A stretch of 32,879 bases of DNA from Aridibacter famidurans (GTDB lineage Bacteria; Acidobacteriota; Blastocatellia; Pyrinomonadales; Pyrinomonadaceae). The notes beneath the pieces are model-generated. The model did no database searches. It was given only the letters and a program-made list of their open reading frames with translations, and was not told where the DNA came from. Below are positions 15,436-22,528 of the stretch, piece by piece. The stretch spans positions 1 through 32,879 of the forward strand of contig JAGFIQ010000146.1 of assembly GCA_024103495.1 (NCBI GenBank). The letters are read 5' to 3'. Made by a program: the position numbers and the translations under genes. The stretch's first letter is position 1. Every line of letters begins with the position of its first letter.

Positions 15436-17874
15436 TCAGTTCAGGGCTGCAAATTCCTTTCGTGCTGCTATCATCATCGGAAGATCCGGGTCGGCACGGT
15501 CCCAGAAGTCGAAAAAGTTCTTATAAGCTTTCCGTGCGAATTCCTGTTTCCCCTGACCAGCGACGGCGCGTGCATGGCCGAGCAATGCCAAACCGTACAG
15601 GGGAGAAAGCGGCGACTCGCCGCGATTGTCGATTACCCGCCTGAACTGGACATCCGCCTCTTCGTACCGATGGAGTGAGAGCAATGCAACGCCTTTCAGG
15701 ATCGTCACCTTGAAATTGCTCCTTCTTTCGAGCCCTGCGGGAACCTTATTCGCGTGGAAAAGAGCAGTATTTGCGTCCCCCGATTCCAGCGCTATCATCC
15801 CGCGCACGACATTGGCCACCACGCCGTTTTGAAACGTTCCTTCAGGATACTCGGCACTAAGGGAATTCAGCCAGTCAGCGGCTTTTCTATGTTCGCCGCA
15901 TTGCGCATGCGCCATACTGGCGAGTGCGAGGGCACCCTGAACGGGGACGTAATCGGAGATCTCTCCGGAAATGTCGGTTTCTTTGCAAAAACCGAAATAT
16001 GACCCGTGGATCGCCGCTTCACTCCGTATATTTAGTGCTCTCTTATTGCGATCCGAATTCTCGGCGATCCCAGCCGCTTCTTTATAGAACTTCAGTCCTT
16101 CCCTGAATCTGCCTTCCGAAAACCTGATCCGGGCTCTCATCAACAATCCCTCCGGAGCGGCCTCTGGCCGATCAAGCGCCGCGAGCTGCTGTTCTACAAG
16201 TGCCGGATCACTTGTGATCGTTCCGAGCGCGACCAGTTGCGTGTGAAAACCGTCCCACTTGAATCCGGTCCTTTCTGCAGCTTCCAGCGCCTTTCTCGCC
16301 TCCGCGAACCTCCCGAGTGCAGTCAGCGATTCCCCCAACTCTGAGTACGACCGATTCGATCCCAAACTTATCGACTCTCTTGCCTCAACTGCCGATTTGT
16401 CGAAATCTCCAACAAGGAGATAAACCGTTGCGAGCCTCAAGCGAGGCCGGTAATCCCTTGGATAAAGGCTCTTGTAAACCTCCAGGAACTTGACCCGTTC
16501 ATCGAGATCGTAGGTCACGTAGGCGCGGTAAAGATCGCCGATGTTCAGCTTCTCGACCTCACTGACATTCCCGATCTTGCCGTATGCTTCTGTTATCGTG
16601 GCGACTGCCTCGCTCCGGAACCCCGCATTGTCATACGCGACTGCAAGATCTCCGTAAGCCGAGGCAAAATCCGGGTCGATCTCTATCGCTTTTACGAAGT
16701 AAGGGATCGCCCCAGCGGCCTTGCCCCTGCTGAGTTCCTTCCAGGCCAGAGTGTGCATCCGGAGCGCCTCGAGCGATCTAGTCGTCACTTCAAGAGGAAC
16801 GTCGAGCTTTTCAATGCTCTCGAGTTCTTCTCCCAGCCGCGCTCGAAGATTCCTCGCGGCCGACGAAAGGGCTTCAAGTACTCCCTCCTTCCTTTGAGCC
16901 TGAACCTGCTCGATAACGACGGGGCGGTCAGTTGCCGAGGCAACGGCTTCGAGCCCGATTACGTAGTCCTTGCCAAGCCTAACGATCGACCCCGTGACGA
17001 ACACCCTGAATCCCTTTCTTACGCATATCTCGCGAGCGGCCGATCGGTCGATCGGGGAATCGGCGGGCCGCTTCATCAGCTTCAGGGTTTCACGGGCCTG
17101 TTCATCCGGGAGGATCCTCAATAACGGCGATTGCTGGAGCTGCATCACGAGCCCCTGGCGAAGAGTGCCGTCGAAGATCGGGTCCCCGGTTCGGTTATCA
17201 AAAGTGGCTACGATAATAGTGTCCTGATCGGTGAGAACTAACCGCTCGGGCCACAAAAAGTAAAGTGCTGCGAACCCGGCAGCAGAAAAGAGTAACGCTA
17301 TCGAGAAAACGGCGGTCTTATTGATCCCCGTCCCCTTCGGAATGGACTTTAGCTTTGGTTTCGAATCGCTATTTTTGCGGGTGTGAGGTCGTTCAGAAGC
17401 CGACGTTTCTTCGTGAGCGTGGGACCAGTCCTCAAACCTGGCCACCTTGTTATAAGTGCCTTCGAGCCGTTCCGGCCTGGCTTCTCTTTCCGGTTCGGCA
17501 AAATGCAAAGGCGAGAGGTTCGCCCTTCCGGTAGCGTACTCTCGCACATCGACATTGCCCGAGAAACGGTAGCCGCGCCGCCTTAACGTTTCTATGTATT
17601 CCCCGCCCTCCGGCTTCGCGCCAAGCTGCGACCTCAGTAGATATATGTAGCGGGAGAGATTCGACTCTTCGACCACGGAGTCGGTCCAGATCGCCGACAT
17701 CAGCTCGTCCTTGCTGACAATCGTTCCGCGGCGGTCGACAAGCGCGATCAGTGTCTCAACGGCCTTGGGAGGGAGATCGAGCTCATCGTCGCCCTTGTAG
17801 ACCATGAGGTGGGCGGCGTCTACGGAGATGTCACCGAAAGCGTAACGTATTAATCGATCTCGCTTTACCTTCAT
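15436..17874 (-). CDS. Membrane-anchored winged-helix/TPR one-component regulator (CadC-like)
   Basis: An 812-residue protein. Residues about 10-105 are an OmpR/PhoB-type winged helix ('LPPKAVETLIALVDRRGTIVSKDELM', 'YIYLLRSQLG', 'IETLRRRGYRF'). Residues about 110-185 are a polar linker, and 187-208 a single transmembrane helix. A periplasmic part follows: 'VATFDNRTGDPIFDGTLRQGLVMQL' at about 222-350 and then many TPR-like helices to the end. This layout is abundant in Acidobacteriota. It likely senses an external or envelope state and binds DNA from the membrane. It is transcribed divergently from the M23 gene across 226 bp, so control of that gene is a reasonable guess. Confidence 0.88.
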   Translation of the reverse strand: MKVKRDRLIRYAFGDISVDAAHLMVYKGDDELDLPPKAVETLIALVDRRGTIVSKDELMSAIWTDSVVEESNLSRYIYLLRSQLGAKPEGGEYIETLRRRGYRFSGNVDVREYATGRANLSPLHFAEPEREARPERLEGTYNKVARFEDWSHAHEETSASERPHTRKNSDSKPKLKSIPKGTGINKTAVFSIALLFSAAGFAALYFLWPERLVLTDQDTIIVATFDNRTGDPIFDGTLRQGLVMQLQQSPLLRILPDEQARETLKLMKRPADSPIDRSAAREICVRKGFRVFVTGSIVRLGKDYVIGLEAVASATDRPVVIEQVQAQRKEGVLEALSSAARNLRARLGEELESIEKLDVPLEVTTRSLEALRMHTLAWKELSRGKAAGAIPYFVKAIEIDPDFASAYGDLAVAYDNAGFRSEAVATITEAYGKIGNVSEVEKLNIGDLYRAYVTYDLDERVKFLEVYKSLYPRDYRPRLRLATVYLLVGDFDKSAVEARESISLGSNRSYSELGESLTALGRFAEARKALEAAERTGFKWDGFHTQLVALGTITSDPALVEQQLAALDRPEAAPEGLLMRARIRFSEGRFREGLKFYKEAAGIAENSDRNKRALNIRSEAAIHGSYFGFCKETDISGEISDYVPVQGALALASMAHAQCGEHRKAADWLNSLSAEYPEGTFQNGVVANVVRGMIALESGDANTALFHANKVPAGLERRSNFKVTILKGVALLSLHRYEEADVQFRRVIDNRGESPLSPLYGLALLGHARAVAGQGKQEFARKAYKNFFDFWDRADPDLPMMIAARKEFAALN

Positions 17875-18062
17875 TCAACTTAAATTCACGAAAAACGAAG
17901 GATAAATACAATGACCCGCCACTCGATCTTTCATTAGCCTCCTCGCACACCGGAATGATCCGGCAGGAAGCCTCAGGGTGTTTCTGAAACGTTGCCGCAT
18001 TCTACTTTGAACAGCGGCCCTGCGAAAGAAGTTTTTTTTTGATCTGGCAGATCCATCAGGTC

Positions 18063-18093
18063 CGCGACCCGGTCTCCCGGATCGCGAGGAGGT
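18063..18093 (+). promoter_or_regulatory. Hairpin abutting the M23 gene ribosome binding site
   Basis: CGCGA-c-CCGG (18063-18072) pairs with CCGG-a-TCGCG (18077-18086) around a TCTC loop. The very next bases are AGGAGG (18087-18092), eight bases before the ATG. A run of nine T lies upstream at 18032-18040. The hairpin could affect ribosome access, though it may be only a spacer structure. Confidence 0.4.
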
Positions 18094-18100
18094 ACGAACG

Positions 18101-20203
18101 ATGATCAGACGAATTTATACTCACTTGCTCCTGGTATCGATCTATACGGCAGTGTCTGTTGCTGCCGCTTTGCTGCTCCTTCCAAGCTGCAACCAAGTAT
18201 CTGCGCAAGAAGCCCGGCTAGAGAGCGAGAAGTTCGGAGGCCGTTCATTCGATTACGGACAGGTGGATCGCATTTCTGAAGAGGAGAATCTGAAGATTCA
18301 GAAGGCGATCGAAGAGAACATAGAAATGCTGTCGAAGGCGGGCAGGATCCGGTCACGCGTCTCGTTGGTAGGGAAAATACAGCTCGCCTGGCCTACGCAA
18401 AAAGCGCCGGGAGTCACGGACTTCAACATCGGCCAGATCCCGTACTACGTCGATCAACAGCCGGCTTTTCCGAATCAAACACTTGACTGGAATTGCGGTA
18501 CAAGAACTTACGACAGGGCTGACGGTTATAACCACAGTGGCACGGACATCGTGAGCTTTCCGTTCCCCTGGAAAAGGATGGTGAATAACGAAGTCTTCGC
18601 GGTAGCAGCAGCTTCGGGAACGATCGTTCTCAAGCAAGACGGACACCCAGACAACAACTGTGTCAGCGGAAACTTTCCGGTGAACTCGATCCACATACTC
18701 CATAGGGACGGTTCGATCGGCTGGTATCTGCATTTGAAGAAGGACTCGCTCACTTCCAAATCCGAAGGCGACACGGTCGACGAAGGGGAGTTCCTCGGGG
18801 TCGTCGGAAGTTCCGGGAATTCGACCGTTCCGCATCTGCATTTCGAACTTTACGATTCCGAAGGAAATCTCCAGGACCCGTTCGAAGGGCCCTGCAATTC
18901 GCTGAACAGCTTCTCGTGGTGGAAGCAGCAGGAGCCGTACAGGAACTCCAGGATCAACACGATGATGACCGGGTCGGCGCAGCCTCAATTCCCTGCGTGT
19001 CCATCGCCCGAAATCACGAACGAAAAGACAGTGTTTCGACCGCTGGATCCGCTTGTAACCACTGCTTTCTTTCGGGATCTGCAAAGCGGACAAAGGACTG
19101 ATTTTGAAATAATCAAACCGGACGGCAGCATCTTCAGCCAGTGGGGGTTTACGAGCCAGAACACGTTCAACGCGCATTTCCGGTTCGCCAACTGGCAGCT
19201 CGAGGCTGACGCGCCAAGAGGAGTGTGGAAGTATCGCGCAAACCTTGACGGTACCCTTTACGAGATCCCCTTTGCCGTAAAGCGTGCGCCCTTCGATTTC
19301 GATGGGGACAACAAGACAGATGTCGCGATCTACAGATCCCCGGATTGCGGCGGGGGCCGAACCGATCCATCGGGCACGAACTGTACCCCCACTTGGTGGA
19401 TCCTTAGAAGTTCTGATCTGGGTGTACGGGCACAGGTGTTCTATTCAGGTCACCCAGCAATCACCCCCGAGGATTTTACAGGAGACGGTAAGGCGGACAT
19501 TGCGTTCTTTGACCAGAACATAAACCAAGCTAATCGCCAGTGGTATGTGCTACGCAGCGAAGATTCGAGCTACTACTCCTTCGAGTTCGGATCGAGCGGT
19601 GACATAGCCGCCCCGGGCGATTTCGATTGGGACGGCAGGTCCGACCCGGCAGTGTTCAGGCCAGCGAACGGTACCTGGTACATCGTGCGGTCCTCCGACC
19701 AAGAGATACAAATCGTCCAGTTCGGCGCGCCCGGGGACAAACCGACCGTCGCCGACTTTGACGGGGACGGGGTCGACGACTTCGGGATATTCAGACCCGA
19801 TTCCGGACAATGGTGGCAGCTTCGATCACGTGAAGGCGTGAAGGCATTCGAGTTTGGCACAGGAACGGATCGGACGGCCGTCGGCGACTACACAGGTGAC
19901 GGGAAGGCGGACATCGCGTTCTTCCGTCCTGCGACCGGAGAGTGGTTCGTCTTGAGGTCCGAGGATGATTCGTACTTCGCATTCTCTTGGGGTACTTCCT
20001 CTGATGTTCCGGCTCCGGGGGATTATGACGGAGACGGGATTTACGATCCGGCTGTATTCAGAACTCATGCTGTAGAAGGGACGTGGTACATACTTGGCTC
20101 GACTTCCGGATTTCAGACGGTGCAGTTCGGTTCGGACGGCGCAGATACTCCTGTTCCGTCAGCCTATTCCAGGACAGGCCCCTTCGAACTCGCTCCCTCC
20201 TGA
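18101..20203 (+). CDS. Exported M23 metallopeptidase with FG-GAP/VCBS tail
   Basis: A 700-residue protein. The N-terminus is an export signal with a possible lipobox ending at C30 ('LLLLPSC'). Residues about 140-260 are an M23/LytM peptidase: H145 and D149 ('HSGTDI'), H211 ('YLHLKK') and 'HLHFEL' (H245, H247), with all zinc and catalytic positions present. An Ig-like middle region spans about 290-395, and from about 398 six FG-GAP repeats follow ('DFDGDxxxDiaiFRP', 'GxWYivRS'), closing with 'DTPVPSAY'. M23 enzymes cut peptidoglycan cross-bridges or other glycine-rich peptides. The tail is homologous in style to that of the sugar dehydrogenase at 8755-10716. AGGAGG precedes the ATG. Confidence 0.9.
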   Translation: MIRRIYTHLLLVSIYTAVSVAAALLLLPSCNQVSAQEARLESEKFGGRSFDYGQVDRISEEENLKIQKAIEENIEMLSKAGRIRSRVSLVGKIQLAWPTQKAPGVTDFNIGQIPYYVDQQPAFPNQTLDWNCGTRTYDRADGYNHSGTDIVSFPFPWKRMVNNEVFAVAAASGTIVLKQDGHPDNNCVSGNFPVNSIHILHRDGSIGWYLHLKKDSLTSKSEGDTVDEGEFLGVVGSSGNSTVPHLHFELYDSEGNLQDPFEGPCNSLNSFSWWKQQEPYRNSRINTMMTGSAQPQFPACPSPEITNEKTVFRPLDPLVTTAFFRDLQSGQRTDFEIIKPDGSIFSQWGFTSQNTFNAHFRFANWQLEADAPRGVWKYRANLDGTLYEIPFAVKRAPFDFDGDNKTDVAIYRSPDCGGGRTDPSGTNCTPTWWILRSSDLGVRAQVFYSGHPAITPEDFTGDGKADIAFFDQNINQANRQWYVLRSEDSSYYSFEFGSSGDIAAPGDFDWDGRSDPAVFRPANGTWYIVRSSDQEIQIVQFGAPGDKPTVADFDGDGVDDFGIFRPDSGQWWQLRSREGVKAFEFGTGTDRTAVGDYTGDGKADIAFFRPATGEWFVLRSEDDSYFAFSWGTSSDVPAPGDYDGDGIYDPAVFRTHAVEGTWYILGSTSGFQTVQFGSDGADTPVPSAYSRTGPFELAPS

Positions 20204-20221
20204 GGCACCCCGTGCCTTCAA

Positions 20222-20255
20222 GGGCCGCGCTGCTCCATTAGGGGCTGTGCGGCCC
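20222..20255. terminator. Convergent hairpin between M23 and serine hydrolase genes
   Basis: GGGCCGCGCTGCTCC-ATTA-GGGGCTGTGCGGCCC forms a 15-bp RNA stem on the plus strand with two G-U pairs and one mismatch. It is followed by ATTCTATTT, a weak T-tract. It lies in the 55-bp gap between two convergent genes and probably ends transcription of the M23 gene. Confidence 0.6.
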
Positions 20256-20258
20256 ATT

Positions 20259-21440
20259 CTATTTCGCTCGGTGTTCCTCAGATAAAATCTGTGCCATCTC
20301 GACAAGGACGCGGCCGAGCGGCTTGCCGAGTTCCTGGGGCACGCTCGAGTTCACCTGCACCGCCAGCGACATCTTCTTGTCCGGGAAGTACATTACGTCC
20401 GTCATATATCCGGGGAAGAATCCGCTGTGGCCCCAGGTCAGGCCCTGCGATGTCGGGCGGATGATCACCCCCAGCCCGTACTCCGCGTTCGGCCCGAGCA
20501 TAGGCGCCTTCGTGCCTTTCAGCATCTCGTCGAGCATTTCCTTCTTGAACGCCCTGGCCTCGTACATAGCCTTCGCCCATTTCGCCAGATCGCCGCTTGT
20601 CGAGGCCATTCCTCCGCCGCACCATTCGAACTGCGGATTGATCGCGAACTTCCCGTCTTTGATCATCTCGTCCGCTCCGCCGAACGGGTTTCCCGCGCCG
20701 GCATATCCCTGGATCAGGCCCTTGATGACCGCGCCGTCCTGCGGTTTCGTCCTCTTAAGCTTCAAAGGCTTTAGCACGTTGTTCACCGCAAGGTCGTAGT
20801 ACTTCTTTCCCGAGACCTTCTCGATGATCATCCCCAGAACGATGAAGTTCGTGTCCGAATATTCCCAGCCCTTCCCGGCCTCGAACGGCGCCTTTGAATC
20901 GAATAGATAGGATATTAGTTCGACCGGCTCCCGGTATTTCTGAGGCTCCGCCGTAAGGTCCTTCAGGAAGTTCGGATTGAATTCGTAACGCACAAGCCCG
21001 CTAGTGTGGCTCATTAGCTGGCGGACTGTGATGTCGCCAGAGTTCGGCAAGCGGGGAAACCAATCTTCCTTCCCGAAGTACTTGCTGATCTTGTCGTCCA
21101 GCCCGATCTTGCCTTCGCTGACCAGCTGCAGCGCGACCGCCGCTACGTAAGTCTTGCCGACGCTGCCCGCGAGCATGATGTCGTCCGGCTTCATTGGCGT
21201 CTTCGCCGTGCGGTCCGAATACCCGGTTGCAAGCGAGAAGCATTTGCCGTTTTCCATACACACACCGAGCGTCGCCCCGGAGAACTTTGCCGACTTGTGC
21301 CATTCGTCGAGCTTCTGCTGCAGCCTTTCCTTTAGATTCGCCCCCTTGTTTCCCGCTTTCGGTCCTTGCGAGAACACCGGGGCGGAAACCGCGACCAGCA
21401 GCGCTATCGCGATCATCAATTTCCAATTATCAACTCTCAA
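20259..21440 (-). CDS. Secreted serine hydrolase, beta-lactamase/penicillin-binding-protein fold
   Basis: A 393-residue protein with signal peptide 'MRVDNWKLMIAIALLVAVSA'. It carries the class C-type motifs: S93-x-x-K96 ('GSVGKTY'), Tyr motif 'YSDTN', and 'WGHSGFFPG' in place of KTG. Length fits beta-lactamase-related D-aminopeptidase or esterase families; resistance is not implied. The start is TTG at 21440, supported by AAGGAGGG at 21452-21459 and by the basic n-region of the signal peptide; an ATG at 21416 would lose both. TTG overlaps the DUF362 stop as TTGA. The start region lies in a heptamer array (21416-21443). Last gene of a four-gene minus-strand operon. Confidence 0.88.
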   Translation of the reverse strand: MRVDNWKLMIAIALLVAVSAPVFSQGPKAGNKGANLKERLQQKLDEWHKSAKFSGATLGVCMENGKCFSLATGYSDRTAKTPMKPDDIMLAGSVGKTYVAAVALQLVSEGKIGLDDKISKYFGKEDWFPRLPNSGDITVRQLMSHTSGLVRYEFNPNFLKDLTAEPQKYREPVELISYLFDSKAPFEAGKGWEYSDTNFIVLGMIIEKVSGKKYYDLAVNNVLKPLKLKRTKPQDGAVIKGLIQGYAGAGNPFGGADEMIKDGKFAINPQFEWCGGGMASTSGDLAKWAKAMYEARAFKKEMLDEMLKGTKAPMLGPNAEYGLGVIIRPTSQGLTWGHSGFFPGYMTDVMYFPDKKMSLAVQVNSSVPQELGKPLGRVLVEMAQILSEEHRAK

Positions 21441-21443
21441 TTA
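21416..21443 (-). repeat. Heptamer array across a stop/start junction
   Basis: Four 7-bp units on the plus strand: TCAATTT, CCAATTA, TCAACTC, TCAATTA. Minus-strand reading gives TAATTGA, GAGTTGA, TAATTGG, AAATTGA. The array contains the TGA stop of the DUF362 gene and the TTG start and first eight codons of the serine hydrolase. It is of the same type as the array at 281-302. No inverted partner is seen nearby. Confidence 0.7.
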
Positions 21444-22489
21444 TTAGTTCCCTCCTTCAATGAAAACTGCTTTGCTATCTCGTCCGCGTAAGCACGGCTG
21501 TCCTTGCCGTCGGTTACGATCTCGATCTGTTCCGGCCCGTTGACCCCGAGCCCGAGCTTCACCGCCTGCGCTATCTGCTCCTGCTCGAAAATGGTTCCTG
21601 TTGAAACATTCGCCGTCGTTCCGAAATGCCTGAGCACCGCAACGCCGACCGCGTCGATCGCGATGCGGTCAGTTCCGGCGATGATCACGTTCGAAGCTAC
21701 TTTCGTCCCCTTATCCGGACCGCCGTCGGTGAACGCCTCGACGCCGTCAAGCACGACGAGCGCCGGCTTGTACGAGGCATTGATCTCGGCGATCATCCGC
21801 CTCTGGTTCGGCGAGGAGTGAAGCTCGCTCATAAAGTTGTAGCTGTTTCCCGGCACCCTTTTCGCCGCCAGCCCGACCGAGTTCTTCAGCGACAGCGTGA
21901 AATGGCCTCCGAAACGATGGGTCTTCAGGCAGCAGGTCTGGACGATCGTGTCGGCGGCGAGCACCTGATTCGGCACCGCGAAGCCGTTCTTCCAGAGGCT
22001 GTTCTCGAACCGGAAGAGCTTCCAGTCCTCTTCCTTCAGGTCGTCGAATATGAGCGTCGAGGCGTTCTGGTCCCTTGCGACCGCCGGGATGTCCTTTGAT
22101 CTCATCACGGCCGCGGTATCGCCCATTCCGGACCGGTCGCCGATCGTCATCTTGTCGGATCCGAGCCTTCTTAACTCACCTGTCAGCGCCATAAGCGTGT
22201 CGTTGTGCGTCGATCCGGGAAACTCGTCGGCGCTGTTGAAGTTCGGCTTCACGAAGACGCTCTTGCCTTTGAACTCGTCCCTAAAACCGAGCAGTTCGAT
22301 CGCCCTCTTCACGCCTTCGGCGCGGTTCGTAGTCTTCACGAACGCCACTCTCGCAGTCTTCGAGCCGGTCCGGACCGGTACCTTTACCGCAGTCTCCGCA
22401 CCGTTCCTGCCGCAGCCGAACGCCGCCGGTGAAAGCAGGAACAATCCTCCTGCCGCGCCCATATCTCTAAGCCATTCTCGCCTGTTCAT
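21437..22489 (-). CDS. DUF362 domain protein with twin-arginine-like signal
   Basis: A 350-residue protein. The N-terminus 'MNRREWLRDMGAAGGLFLLSPAAFGC' resembles a Tat signal (RR followed by a hydrophobic run) ending in a lipobox-like Cys. The body matches DUF362: 'KSVFVKPNFNSADEFPGSTHNDTL', 'IGDRSGMGDT', 'TCCLKTHRFGGHFTLSLKNSVGL', 'LVVLDGVEAFTDGGPDKGT' and 'IAIDAVGVAVLRHFG'. DUF362 proteins are often exported and sometimes carry Fe-S clusters; here only two adjacent Cys are seen, so no cluster is claimed. Function unknown. The TGA stop overlaps the next gene's TTG start. GAGGAGAG precedes the ATG. Confidence 0.87.
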   Translation of the reverse strand: MNRREWLRDMGAAGGLFLLSPAAFGCGRNGAETAVKVPVRTGSKTARVAFVKTTNRAEGVKRAIELLGFRDEFKGKSVFVKPNFNSADEFPGSTHNDTLMALTGELRRLGSDKMTIGDRSGMGDTAAVMRSKDIPAVARDQNASTLIFDDLKEEDWKLFRFENSLWKNGFAVPNQVLAADTIVQTCCLKTHRFGGHFTLSLKNSVGLAAKRVPGNSYNFMSELHSSPNQRRMIAEINASYKPALVVLDGVEAFTDGGPDKGTKVASNVIIAGTDRIAIDAVGVAVLRHFGTTANVSTGTIFEQEQIAQAVKLGLGVNGPEQIEIVTDGKDSRAYADEIAKQFSLKEGTNN

Positions 22490-22528
22490 AGTTCTCTCCT
22501 CTGCTGAAGCCCGTTCCGAATGCGATAT

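Noticed and set aside
20259..21440. Serine hydrolase as an antibiotic-resistance beta-lactamase
   Set aside because: The motifs are shared by many esterases and D-aminopeptidases of this fold, KTG is replaced by HSG, and context gives no resistance signal.
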